Positions 44,506 to 56,407 of a stretch of 64,000 bases of DNA are shown here, piece after piece. Under the pieces are notes generated by a model. It did not search any database and had not been told where the DNA came from. It saw only the letters and a list, made by a program, of their open reading frames with translations. A program made the translations under genes and the position numbers. Every line of letters starts with the position of its first letter. Positions within the stretch are counted from its first letter, which is position 1. This stretch comes from Cryptomeria japonica (Eukaryota > Streptophyta > Pinopsida > Cupressales > Cupressaceae), in assembly GCF_030272615.1 (NCBI RefSeq), contig NC_081406.1, positions 400,720,939 to 400,784,938 on the forward strand. Reading direction: 5' to 3'.

Positions 44506-47500
44506 ATGGCGCCAAAGATCCAAGATCCCATAGTTGTCAAGAATGTAGAGAAGCCCTCACTGAAATACTCTTTGACTCCTAAAGTCGCCTCTAAATTGGA
44601 TGACAAACCGCCTTTTCACTCATCCCAGACAGAGTATTGTTAATCGAAGATGTGAGATTCTTCACCAAATGTCGTGTTTAAGAACTCGGTCATGTTGAAA
44701 TAAGAGACACCTATGATGAACTATGTACTGATGGTGTATTAAACAGCAAGTATGAACATATCAAAATCAAAGGATTAACTGAAGCCCTAACCTATCCCTG
44801 TGTGTTCAATCCCTAGTGGGTCAAGTTTGTATTGAGCAGAGTTCATGATGATTTCATGTGGCTAGAAGAGAAACCATTTAAAATCACCAAGGAAATCATT
44901 CATGTGATCACTGGTTATCCTATTTATGATCATGCTCCATGATATCACAAAAAGAATTGATCAGTTTAACCAGAGTGGAATCAGATTATAGAGGACTGAA
45001 ATTGAACAATGTCATTGATGCAGAACTTAAGTTTTCTATTAGAGTAATTGGTTACTGTTTCTTCCAATCAGCAAGGGAAAATAGTGTACCCTATGCAGCA
45101 GTTGACTTATCTTATAAAATTGTGAAAAAGGGAATGAAAGTTGACTTATGTAAGGTGTTATTGAAGAACCTGTTTGAGAATCTGAACACAATAAGGAAGC
45201 CAAAGAAGAACAACTCGGCTAATACTCTAAAGTTTGGTTCACTTCTTGTATGCATGTTTTTCTACTTTGAAAAATTCTTTCCATCAATCGATAAAGTAGT
45301 TTGGGAGCTACACCGACCAATCACCCATCAGATTAATGACTTCATCAAGAAGCTAGGTGATAATTTCAATGATATAATGGATGATTACTTCAGTAAATTT
45401 CAAGAGAAAATGCATAATAGGTACCGAATTCCACCCCAGCTAGTGGAGAAATATAAAATGACATATGCTTTGAGGTAGACACTGACTACTATTATGTGAA
45501 TGTTGTGGAACCGAGGACTCAATCCTTGTCACCAATGGGTTACGAGATTGACTTTGACATCACAAAATAGAAAATTGATGCATTTCTTACATTGCCCAGG
45601 CATTCTACTGAGCTAAGATATGGAACCTATGAAGAAGTAAAGGAAAAAGTAAAAATGAATATTGTAGTACCCAAAGCTACAAGAAAAGCAACAAAGATGA
45701 TAAAGGTTTTAACAGAGAAATTCAGAGAAGATTCTTCCTCCACACCTATCAAAAGTACTCTTGCCATCACCAAAGAGGAATCAGAAGCTCAAGAGGCAGC
45801 TATAACACTAAGCACCGAATTGCCTAAGGGTAAAGTGTTAAAAAGAAAGAAACAGGACACTTCAAAGGCCCTATCGACTCCTCCAACAAAGAGACCTAAT
45901 ACAAGAGCATCTGCAGCATCACTGAGTAAGAAACAAAAGAGTGTTACTACTCCCAAGGTAACAAAGACATACAAGAGATCTACTCAGAGACTCATTTTGG
46001 CAAAAGAGTCTAGTGATACAGAATCTGAAGATGCAAACTAATTCTAGATTGATAAGAGCAAGAAGGTAAATATACATAGTGTTGAAAACTTTTGTGCCAA
46101 TCTAAAAGAATATGGTGGATTTGGTTCATTTAGATATGTCAAGTATGAAACTAGAAATAATGATGAGAAGAGACAAATTGAAGAAGTTGTCATCTGCACA
46201 CTTCTAAAGTTTTGGTTAGCTCCATTGGAACTAGTAAAGTCACTTCCAAATGAACTTTACTTGCATATTGATAATAGGTGGAAGTATGCAATGGACACAG
46301 AGAAACAAATCAGAGAAAGAAGTCTAGTCCATCTATTTCCTAATATGTCAGTAGCCGAAATAAAGGAACATCTAACAACCTACAATTCAAAGTTTCTTGT
46401 CAAACAAAGAGCCTTAAAACTGATGAATGGGCTATATATTGACGTAGATAATGAGACAAAAGCAAAATGGCAGGAAATTTTTAAAATCAAGGATTTCGGT
46501 GAACAATCTACAGTTGAAATCATTGATGTCACCGAGAACAATCCTAATGTCACTGAGCAATGTCCTGATGCTACCGAACAAGACCCTACTGACACTATTC
46601 AAATAGATGAAGATGTCATGGATGCAGAGGCATCGAAACAGGAGATGATAGAAGGCACTACATATGCAAAACTTGTATCTAGTGAATCTATTTTAGAACA
46701 AGTTTAGCCTTATCCACCGATCACTCAACCTATCTCTATCGAAGCTCCTCAGGATATAGCACAAGGCACTGAAGGTCACAAGTCTACAATAGGAGAAGAT
46801 ACTACTCTAGAACAGACCTCTCAAGCACCTTCGAGCACTGAAAATGTTGCAGTTGAGACACCCAGTACCGAGACACCAAAAGACACCACAGAGGCTATAG
46901 GAACTGACCAAAGTGTTGCCTCTATCGAGTAACCAACCGAGGGTCAGCAAGCCTCCCAAGCTATTATCTTGGTCCAACCGGCCAAAGGTAAAGAGAAGAA
47001 GGTGAAAAAGAATAGTTTCAAAGTTGATTTATCTAAACTGATAGTGTTGCCCAATATGGATATATCAAAATTAAAGGGGCAAGCACTCATTGATTTTGGT
47101 GAACTATGCAAAGCAAAGGCCAAACAAGAAAAATAGATGGCCATACAAAAGAAGAATAAAGTACTTCAGAAGGTGAAGACACTGCTATCAGATATGCTAT
47201 CTATAGATATAGTGTCAACCGATGCAGCCATCCATATTCAACTGGATGAACTCCTTAATCAAATAGAAACATCCAGAGTTGATGCATCTGAGTATTTGAG
47301 CAAGCTAAAAGACAAGGAGCTTACTGTAAAAATGATAGAAGAGGTACAAAAAGCTCTAGCTATTGGCAAAGTCAAACTTGTCAAATTCATTGCTAAGTTG
47401 TCCCCTCAACTCAAGCACATTCTTTATTTATTTCAGAAACTTTGTACATTTTCTATATTCATTAAAGACATTAAGAATAAAACTTATGCAATTGAGAAAG

Positions 47501-47877
47501 AGATCACCGATCTCTCAAATAAGTTGACCCTAGAGCCCAATTCAGTTCAGAATTTTTATACCAAGCTTCAACAGCTCATGGCTCAACAACTGGACTTAAG
47601 AAATGAAGAACACAAGATCAGGATGGATATAATGACACTCCAGACATTATACCTTCCTCATCTTTCATCTGTCCAAGAACAGATCAACTGAGCCACACGC
47701 CTATCTACTACACAAGAGGGAAGCACTCTTGATGGCTTAATATCCCTATTGGCTAATATTCAAGCACAAAATTCTTTAATGGAAAGTGTAAAGGATGCAC
47801 TCTCTGTTGCTCTCACCAATGCCCTAAAAAAGTACAAATCCATTTTTGACCAGTTACCGCCCCCAGATGGAAATTAA
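44506..47877 (+). pseudogene. ORF2 of B, homologue of C ORF2
   Basis: It runs from ATG 44506 (MAPKIQDPIVVKN) to TAA 47875-47877, about 1,120 codons, with compensating frameshifts near 44620 and 45500 and several stops. The N-terminal domain aligns with C: KFVLSRVHDDFMWLE against RIVLSRVHGSFFWLD, KITKEIIHVITGYP against KITKEAVKAVTGLP, and FGSLLVCMFFYF against FGNFLVCLMLHI. A basic segment (KKQDTSKALSTPPTKRPNTR) is followed by a helical domain (LPNELYLHIDNRWKYAMDTE, LVHLFPNMS), a Thr/Glu-rich linker and a C-terminal helical region (47137-47877). Conservation of order and length between two families with unrelated LTR 5' parts suggests the protein was under selection while the elements were active. 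No enzyme motif or membrane segment is visible. Confidence 0.8.
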
Positions 47878-48238
47878 GTTTTTGATGTTTGTCAAAAAGG
47901 GGGAGTGATACTATATATTTGGGGAGTGATACAGTTTTGATACAGTATTGAGAATGATATAGTATTCGGAGTATTGTATACAGGGGGAGTATACCAAGCA
48001 AAATAAGCAGAGTATCCAAGAACAGTATATAGGACAGTAAGCAGAGCACACAAGAACAGAACCGAACATGCAAATCAGAATTATGTATAGTATAATGATA
48101 AGGGGAGTATATCTGAATATACTATTTCATTGACTATTACTGTCAAGTATAGTCATTTTGCAAAGTATATAGATTTTTGAGTTATAACTTTGAAAGTAGT
48201 TTTTGTCAAACATCTCAACTAATGTCAAAAGGGGAGAT
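47878..48238 (+). promoter_or_regulatory. B 3' non-coding region with repeated polypurine tracts
   Basis: Purine motifs occur at about 47894 (AAAAAGGGGGAGTGATAC), 47920 (TTTGGGGAGTGATAC), 47982 (CAGGGGGAGTATACC) and 48101 (AAGGGGAGTATATC). The tract directly before the LTR is AAAAGGGGAGA (48227-48237). This multiplication of PPT-like sequences is shared with A, C, F and G. Confidence 0.75.
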
Positions 48239-49394
48239 TGTTACTACATATCATATTGCCATTAGTTTTATGTCAAAGTTATACTATATACTCTAGTTGG
48301 TTAACACTACCGAATCATGCAGGCGGTATACACAGAGAAGTCAGTATGCATAGTCTAGTCGGTTACAGAAGAAAGCTGTCACAGAACGCAATATACACTG
48401 AGCTGTCTACCGAGTATCTTTTTATGTCTACCAAGCAACAAAGATGATACACTGAGTTGATATACACTGAGTGAAATGTATTACTAGATTCATTGAACTT
48501 GGACATGCATATGAAAACATGTTACAAGATCGAGGCACATCTAACCATTATCACATTGGAAATTGCACTAGAAGATTGTGTATGATTTTGAGGTCATCTA
48601 ACCAATGAAATATTTTGTATAGTTATTCATTTGAGGAATCATGTTTGTAAGATCGAAGCAATGAATTGGATCACCGTCTTAAGAGATCTATTTATACAAC
48701 ATGAGTTAAGGGTGTATGTATGATGATGAGAAAAAGAAGACTGTTACAGAGGCACAGAGGTCACCGAGAAGGTTTTCAGAGAACAGTCGAAGAATAGAGT
48801 AAACAAAAGGGTTTACCGAGTTACTATATGGGTTACCGAGGTATGTTATAAGCAAGGTAATCTATTCTGAGCACAAAGAATCTGCTATAACATTTCAGAT
48901 GTAAAGTTGCAGATAATTGTAATGATTTTATTGTAATATTGTGAAGTTGAAAGAGAAACCTTTAATAGGGTAAAAGACTCTAATCAAGTCTATAAATTGT
49001 AAAGCCTCTAACCAGGTGCAACATTTAGATTAAGTGTTGTAAAATCCTTTAGAAAGGTAGATCTAATAGATCTTGTTACTCCTAATAGGGTAAGCTATCA
49101 GAAATAGCTAAATATGTAGCTCTAACCGAGCACTCTTTATTATTGCAATAGTGAAGTTGTGGGTGCCATCCCCACCATATTTTTTCTCTCTAACCAAGAG
49201 TTTCTGCGTAACCAAAATATGTGTGTTATGGAGTGAATCATGTATGATTGTTATCTATTTGTTTTAGTTTTATTTTTATGTTGCTGCACTATTTGGTTTA
49301 TACATAACAGTAAAGTTATTATTCAAGAAAAGTTTTGGAGTATTGATTCACCCCTCCCCTCTCAGTACATTAGCTTTCCATATTGGGCCTAACA
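48239..49394 (+). repeat. 3' LTR of B
   Basis: It is 1156 bp, from TGTTACTACATATCATATTG to GGGCCTAACA, followed by TSD GTTTA. It is uninterrupted, so it shows the sequence into which C inserted in the other LTR (GATGTAAAGTTGCAGATAATT at about 48900). The CTCTAACCGAGC and CCTAATAGGGT modules correspond to those of the 5' copy. Confidence 0.93.
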
Positions 49395-49399
49395 GTTTA

Positions 49400-50528
49400 A
49401 GGCATAATATTTTGAGTGTAGGACAATTGGTAGACAAGGGATTTCAATTATAGTTCAAGGATAGAAAATGCAAAATCATTACTAGATTTGGTTTGGAGAT
49501 TGCAACCGGTACATAGACAAAGGTAATATATTTCATTTGAATTCCAATGAGAAAACATGTTTAATTACACAAATTGATGAGAGTTGGCTATGGCATAAAA
49601 TATTGTGTCATGTAAATTTTGATTGCATTGTGAAGATCAATTCAACTAAGGAAGTTAGGGATATTCCTAATATTATGAAGTGCTATAATCCGATATGTAG
49701 AGAATTTCAAATGGGTAAACAAGTCAGAACCTATTCTAGGAGTATACAAGATAAATCAAATGATGTTCTTGATCTTATTCATACTGATTTGTGTGGCCCT
49801 ACTAGAGTTAAAAGTTTTCAAGGTGATAGATATTTTATGCTAATCATTGATGATTATTCTAGAATGATGTGGGTTACTTTTCTTAAGGAAAAATCTGAAG
49901 CATTTGAAAAGTTTAAGATCTTTAAGGCTAAAGTGGAAACTGAGACAGGATTGAAGATTAAATGTTTGAGGTCAGATCATGGTGGAGAACTCACACCCAG
50001 TGAGTTTAATAAATTTTGTGAGAAGCATGGTATAAGAAGACAATTTTCTGCTCCTCAAACACCTCAACAGAATGGAGTTGTGGAAAGCAAGAACAAAACT
50101 ATCTCAGATGATGCTAGAACAATGATGATGGAAGCTAGTCTACCTCATATCTACTAGAGAGAAGCAATGAGCATAATGGTTTATACATTCAATAGAGTAC
50201 ATATCAAAGGAGAAACTGGTAAGACACCTTATGAATTATGGTTTGGAAATACACCTACAGTTAAGTATTTTAGAATTTTTGGTAGTAAATGTTATATGAG
50301 GAGAGATGATATTATTGGGAAATTTGATCCTAGATGTGATGAAGGCATATTTCTTGGTTATTATAATGAAAGAAAATCATATAGATGTTATAACAAGAGA
50401 TTGCAGAGAATTGTGGAGAGTATTAATGTAATAGTAGATCAACTGAACATAAGTCAAATCAGAGTTTATGAGATGAAACTGAAAATGGAAATGATTATAT
50501 CTGAACTGGTTGCACCTTTACCAGAATA
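49400..50528 (+). pseudogene. A integrase region (resumes after B)
   Basis: The frame resumes with the ILSVGQLVDKG block of the protease/integrase junction, then two stops. HHCC reads WLWHKILCH ... CREFQMGK (second Cys lost). The catalytic core keeps HTDLCGP (first Asp), the second Asp in RSDHGGEL and the Glu of QNGVVESKN. A TAG at 50155 interrupts before REAMSIMVYTFNRV, and the conserved FGSKCYMRRDD and GIFLGYYNE blocks follow to the TAG at 50526-50528. This is the most complete D,D,E set among the copia copies here, though zinc binding is damaged. Confidence 0.88.
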
Positions 50529-50739
50529 GAGTGTTGAACCAGTTACTCTAGGAGTATCAGAGAATTCTACAGTAACTGAAGAACAGGGAGGAGGAACAGA
50601 AAGTCAGAGGACTCCTAGGTACGTGAGATTGAATCATTCAGAAGATCAGATCAATGGGGATGGGAGCAATGGAGTGATGACAAGAAGAAGACTGGAAACT
50701 AATGAGGTATATTTAATTTCACAAGTTGAACCAATATCA

Positions 50740-52264
50740 GTAATTGAGGCATGTAAAGATGAATATTGGTTGAAAGCTATGGAAGAAGAATTATATTAGA
50801 TTGAGAAAAATAACACATGGACCTTGGTTCCCCGGCCTAAAAATAAAATTGTTATTGGAACTAAATGGGTTTTTAGGAATAAATTGAATGAAGATGGTCA
50901 AGTTATAAGGAATAAGGCTACATTGGTTTGTAAAGGATATTCTCAGAAGGAAGGAATTGATTATGGAGAGACTTTTGCACCTGTAGCTAGGATTGAAGCT
51001 GTAAGATTATTTCTTTCCTATGTTGCTTATAAAAACTACAAGTTTTATCAAATGGATGTTAAATGTGCAGTTTTGAATGGGAATCTTGATAAGGAAGTTT
51101 ATATTGAGCAACTTGGTGGGTTTTCACTATCAGATGATCAGATGATACAAATATGGTTTGCAGGTTAAGGAAAGCTTTATATGAATTGAAAAAAGCACCT
51201 AGAGCTTGGTATATAAGGTTGGATAAATATCTTGTAAAGCTCGGTTTTACTAAGGGTAGTGACGACAATAATTTATATTATAAGATCACTGATGGTGATA
51301 TACTGATTATTAAAGTTTTTGTTGATGACATTATTTTTGGAGGTGAATATAAGTTATGCATAGAATTTTCTAATAATATGGAGAAAGAATTTGAGATGTC
51401 TATCATTGGTGAGATGAAATTTTTCTTAGGTTTGCAGATTACTTAGACTGAAAAAGGTATTTTCATCTGTCAAACTAAATATGCTAAGGAATTGTTGAAG
51501 AAATTTGGTATGGAAGATTCTAAACCGGTAAGTACCTACAAGTGATAAATTGACAAGAAAATATGTTTCTGCATCGATAAATCCTACAAGATACAAATCT
51601 ATGATTGGAGGTCTTCTTTATTTGACTCAGACTAGGCCTAGCATTATAAATGTTGTTTGTATTGTTTCAAGATTTTAGAGTGATCCTAGACAAAATCATG
51701 AGATGGCGATGAAAAGCATTTTTAGATACTTACAAGGTACATCAGAATATGGCTTGTGGTACCCTAAGGATGATAACTTTACTTTATGTGCATACACAGA
51801 TGTTGTCTGGGTTGGAGATGTTGATGACTGGAAAAGTACTTCCGGTGGAGCTTTCTTTCTTGGAAAGAAGTTGGTTTCATGGATCAGCAAGAAACACTCA
51901 TGTACTTCTTTATCTACTATTGAAGTTGAGTATGTTGTTGTTGCTACTAACTATACACAAGTTTTATGGATGAAGCAAATGTTGAAGGATATACAGGTGG
52001 ATTGTGATGCACCCGATAGTTATTTACTATGATAACTCTACTGCTATTGATATATCAAAGAATCCAATATTTTATTCCAAAACAAAGCACATATCTATCA
52101 AGTATAAATTTGTGAAGGAGAAGGTTGAAGAAAATGAAGTTAGAATGGTTTATGTGAACACTAAAGAGGAGATTTCATATATTTTCACTAAACCTTTGCC
52201 CAAAGAATCATTTGAGTACCCGAGAAATAGATTGGGAGTTTTTGCCCCTCCAGTAGAGACTTGA
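50740..52264 (+). pseudogene. A reverse transcriptase and RNase H (frameshifted)
   Basis: RT runs from the WLKAMEEELY block (stop just after) through [34 protein letters not shown] and [15 protein letters not shown] frameshift near 51150 leads to [19 protein letters not shown] and the active site FVDDIIFGG (near 51330). RNase H follows with a damaged TDADWAGD (here TDVVWVGD), LVSWISKKHSCTSLS (51703-52032), a frameshift, then IYYDNSTAIDISKNP and IFTKPLPKE, ending at 52264. Confidence 0.87.
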
Positions 52265-52674
52265 TTGATGTAGTTTGGCATCAGTCCAACATGTATTATC
52301 AGTGATACTATTCAGTTTGGCACTAATGTGGGATGCTACTACTTAGGGGGAGTAGTCAAATTTGTGATTCAGTTGTTTATGTTCTTTCTTTGATATTTCT
52401 GTTAGATTTCTGGCATTTATGTCAAAGGGGGAGTGATATTGATGTGAAAAAAGAAAAAGAAAGAGAAAAAGAAAAAGAAAGGGGGAAAGATATTGATAAG
52501 GGATAAATTCAGAGCTTTACAGAGATATTATTTACAAAGGGAGTTTGGTCTTTATTTCAGAGCTGAATGCGGGAGATTGTTGGTTGTCTTCCATTGGGGG
52601 AGACTTACTTGGCATCTTTTGGTACTTAGATGTTTTTCACATCTAGTGTTGCCATTAATGCCAAAGGGGGAGAT
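52265..52674 (+). promoter_or_regulatory. A 3' non-coding region with repeated polypurine tracts
   Basis: Purine motifs are TTAGGGGGAGTAG (about 52344), CAAAGGGGGAGTG (about 52423), a long A/G run at 52444-52490, CATTGGGGGAGAC (about 52594), and the terminal CAAAGGGGGAGA (52662-52673) directly before the LTR TG. Confidence 0.75.
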
Positions 52675-53890
52675 TGTTGGCCATTTGGTGGAATTTATTA
52701 TGTGTTGCATTGATGTTTTGTCATTGATGCCAACACTAGTTGTTTGGATGTTTTACCAACACCCTTCTGGTCCTGGTAGGTTGAGTGGTTTCTGGTTGAT
52801 CTAGATCCAATATGATCTGGTAGGCTCTGGTATGGTTTGGTGATGGAATTAGCTTGTTCATGATACTCATGCTCATATTTGGTCAGTTTGGTTTTGGTCT
52901 GGTGATCGAATGTTGTCCTACTTGCTTAGAATCTTGGTTTCTGGTTCTTGCGAGGGTTTCACTGATAGAGCTTTTGATGAAGATCTTTGATGAATTGCAT
53001 AAGTGGTATTGGTGCATCTTCTGCTGGAGTTTCAGGATGTTGTTGGTGATCTTGTTTGAGACTTGGAAGTTGGAGATCATTGTTGTAGTTTGTGGACCTA
53101 TATTGGGTCCTGGTTGATCTAGGTTATGGATCAGCTTTAATGTAACATGAGGATTGGACCTATTGATGTATTTCTAGGATGTCTTATGTGTTAGATATTA
53201 TTTGTTTAAGACCGACATGGTTTTTAATTATTTTATTGGTTTATTATATGGTGGTCAACCTAATTGTTTATGGTTGAGGGTTTGTATATATAGATGTAAG
53301 ATCTCATTGTAGATCATCTTGGTTATGATTAGAGGTCATGGTTAAGGAATGTAATGTGAGAATAATGTAATATCATTCAGGAAGAGGAGTTGATCGATCA
53401 TTGGAGATCGAATTGGGTTTATGTAAGAGGATTTAGTCCTCTGGTACTGAGCTTAACCAAAACTATACTCAAGCATAGGAGATGCTATCTTTTGTACTTC
53501 AAGACTTCTCTGAATTGTAGTCTGGATTTCTATGTAGTCAGTGAGGCTCCTTTTGTGATGAGCAGTGCACACTAGGCTATTGGCCTTCCTGCAAGTGTAA
53601 GCCCCTCAATCGTAATTAACATACTTACTACAGAAGTATTATCTGACTGTGGGTAGGCTTCCCACTGTGGTTTTTCCCTTTACTGGGTTTTCCACGCACA
53701 AATCTTGGTGTTATGTGGATGACTTTTATTTTATGATTATTGTTTATGCTTAATTGGTTCAATTGCTATTCTGGTATTAATGTTTTGGGTTCTGGTATTT
53801 AAGTTTAAAATGCTAATGGTTCTGGTAATCTGTGACAACTGGTTCACCCCCCCCTCTTAGTTGTCTTTCAGTTATTTGAACTGTCTAACA
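52675..53890 (+). repeat. 3' LTR of A
   Basis: It is 1216 bp, TGTTGGCCATTTGG to CTGTCTAACA, followed by TSD ATATC (53891-53895). The TATA-like TATATATA is at 53285-53292. Substitutions against the 5' LTR are scattered along its length, so A is an old insertion, as expected for the outermost layer of the nest. Confidence 0.92.
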
Positions 53891-53895
53891 ATATC

Positions 53896-56407
53896 CTCAT
53901 GAGTTCATTCATTTTGATCATGCATTTCTTCTTTTGTCATAATCATAACCTGCATGTCATTGATCATTGATTTGTTGATGTGATTGCATCCTATGATGTA
54001 TGAGATTATTCCAACCCCCTTTTATCTCTTAAATCTTGTTCATCATAAGGGGCAGTGTATTGTCCTTGAGCTCAAATGAAACACATCTTCTTCATCACTG
54101 CACACTGGTTATTGGAATATTTATGCCCTAGCATCAAGACTGCAATCTTCTTTGATCTACCATATACCAGTCTCACTGTATTTTGAATGCACTCTTTTAG
54201 GCTTTGTGGATTTTCTTTCTAACTTTTGATAAAAACTCTGGTATCTTCAATGTTGTAACAATATCTTATATGATCTCCCCACTGTTATAATCTTTGATTC
54301 TATCTTTTGGTTTCATGATGAAGCATGCAGTTCTATCATTTGTGCTCTGTAGACTAGAGACTTCACTCCGTGCCCTTGTTCTTTAGGCTGTAAATGGTGG
54401 ATATTTGTGCTTGTTGTTATTGGTAACAAACAATTCACTATCTTTCTAGCTTGATGAGCACTATGACTATGAAATATTCATATAACTATTCTATCTTATG
54501 TATGAACCTACAATAAACTGCATCTTCTTGATAGTGATTTTCTCTTATCTAAAAGTTCCTATGACAATTATACACTTGAATATTGCATTAATGTGAATAC
54601 ATAGCCTTATGGTTTGACAGTGATTATGTGGAATTATTCCATGATTGTTTTCTTGTAAGGATTATGTCCCTACTGTTCATTTTCCCTCTCATGTGACTGA
54701 TATGATGGTTGTTTAGGACTGCACATGACTACATCAAAATGGAAACTATCCTTTTCTTTTTATACTCGATGGTTGTAGTAGTGGTATAAACTAAATAGAT
54801 TCATAGTATTCTGAAGAGGTCAATGTTTTCTCTCAACCTCTAATACTTCATTTTGGATCTTTAGTCCCTCTCCTCCGATTTTGACAATATGTACGAGATA
54901 TGATCTTGATGAGCGTAATAATTTGCATGACTCATTAACATAGTCCTTTCTATATTGTCAAGCACTCTACTTATCATTGCTTCATGAAGTGTTGCTCATA
55001 TATTTTGATAGTGAATGACATCAAGCTCTTCAAGGCTGCCCTTTGTCAGGTCATTGTTGCTAATAATTACCTTTCATTGTAAATAGCTACTCTTGGGTTC
55101 CTGAACATTCACTATGTTGCTTGCATGAGATTAGTTAGCACTGTCAAAATTAATGTATGACTATCAAAATCATTGGGTTTTCCTGGACTCTTTTTACCTT
55201 CTACTCTATTTTGACAGTGATCTTCAATATATTTTCTCCTTATTTGTTGCTCACTATTTTGATAAGTCTGTGATGAGCTTTTGGCTATCCTTCATGTATG
55301 ACTATCTTTCTTTGCTATAAGACACCCTCTGGTCATCATTGCACTAGCTCATTTTTGGTGAGACACCTTTAATATTATTGTTTTGTGCATCTCTTTCCAG
55401 TGAACTCTTAAATGAATTTGTGACAACTTTTACCCATAAGATTCATTGTGAACTGCATGTATTTTGACAGTGATAAACGTCATTGTTCTTTGTATTGTCT
55501 CAAGGCTCTTAACAGTGTATTGACTTTGTGGGATCTCCTTGAGGATCATGTGATATCCTCCTTTTTGTCCTGCAATGTAATCCTATATGCGCTTTGAGTA
55601 TACAAAAGGCTTGCATATATTATAATGATGCAATTATTTCTTTCATATGAGGCTATTTTTTGGAACATGATATTGATCTCATGATGTTCTAATTAAATAA
55701 AACATTTTACTAAGTTGGACTCAACCCTTGTGGGAGCCACATTTTACCCCCCATGTAAAATTGATAGAGAATAACATGTTACTTTTCCTGTAACTGCACA
55801 TGAAGAAAACAAGTTAGACAAAAATAGTACAAATCTGATTTACTCTTGATGGTTTGATATGATATTTGTCTCCTAGACCTAATGAGATACTAGTTGTTGT
55901 GATGCACATGAGGGATAGATTATGTGTTTGTAGGTGCATATATAGATATGGAATGACGACCCTTCATTTCTCTAACAATACTTTCTCAAATGCAGGTACA
56001 AGTCAACAAGGAGGCACAACTGATTGCAGGATAAGCAAAAGACTACAAATGCTATAGGGCAACTCAAAGAGGGCTCGTCATTCAAGCAATGACGAGTCAC
56101 CCTTCTTTCTCTGCATTTTAAATTATGTTTGCATATGCAAGTATATATTTTATTACTCATTTACAACACCAATTAGTCTCACAGCTTGTGTGAGACATTG
56201 TACATTCATTTTTTTTAAAAAGTTAGTTTTCTCAAAAAAATGTCTTCTCTCTCTATTTCCTATGCATTTGCATACTGAAATATGATGGTGTAACCTTTTG
56301 TTTATTTATTTTTAAATGTTCATTAATACAACTCAGCAGAATAAACATGTACCTTTGTTTATAAAACACAAAATCTCTACCTGTGAGCTTGTAGCAAAAA
56401 TAGGTAA
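53896..56407. other. AT-rich unassigned DNA right of A
   Basis: This is the continuation of 27126-30491 across the A insertion. I see no coding sequence. It is T-rich up to about 55700. Around 55735 there is GTGGGAGCCACATTTTACC, followed by sequence of a different character with a perfect short hairpin (56074-56096). Where this unit ends and gypsy element J begins is not clear; recognisable gag translation starts near 56408. Confidence 0.4.
56074..56096. repeat. Perfect 9-bp hairpin CTCGTCATT / AATGACGAG
   Basis: The arms CTCGTCATT (56074-56082) and AATGACGAG (56088-56096) enclose a 5-base loop. A related AATGACGACCC lies at about 55951. It could be a structured terminus of an unrecognised element; I found no matching partner or CTRR end that would make it a Helitron. 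Confidence 0.6.

Larger units (their letters stand above)
33131..49394 (+). mobile_element. B: pol-less two-ORF LTR retrotransposon
   Basis: Its 5' LTR (33131-33782 plus 42158-42642, split by C) and 3' LTR (48239-49394) match. The TSD GTTTA is at 33126-33130 and 49395-49399. The interior (42643-48238, 5.6 kb) has a PBS, ORF1 (coiled coil plus five CCHC knuckles), ORF2 (about 1,120 codons) and a PPT region. No DSG protease, HHCC or DDE integrase, FVDD-type RT or RNase H motif occurs in any frame. The layout is the same as in C, although proteins and LTRs have diverged strongly. The nearest described class is TR-GAG (terminal-repeat elements with only gag), but the long conserved ORF2 goes beyond that. 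Confidence 0.9.
30497..53890 (+). mobile_element. A: Ty1/copia retrotransposon with nested insertions B, C and D
   Basis: The LTRs are 30497-31709 and 52675-53890, with the 5-bp TSD ATATC at 30492-30496 and 53891-53895. After the 5' LTR come a PBS, gag and protease (31768-33130). The insertion of B follows, then integrase (49400-50528), RT and RNase H (50740-52264), a PPT region and the 3' LTR. Without B, A would be about 7.1 kb, a usual copia size. Protein motifs are closest to those of F. The first two bases of the 5' LTR are TA where the 3' LTR has TG. Confidence 0.93.

Noticed and set aside
52493-53117. Plus-strand frames at 52493-52804 and 52854-53117
   Set aside because: They cross from the A 3' non-coding region into the LTR and are not kept in the 5' LTR as coding sequence.
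56060-56110. Possible Helitron 3' end from the hairpin
   Set aside because: No CTRR terminus follows at the usual distance, and no 5' TC end or Rep/helicase sequence is seen.
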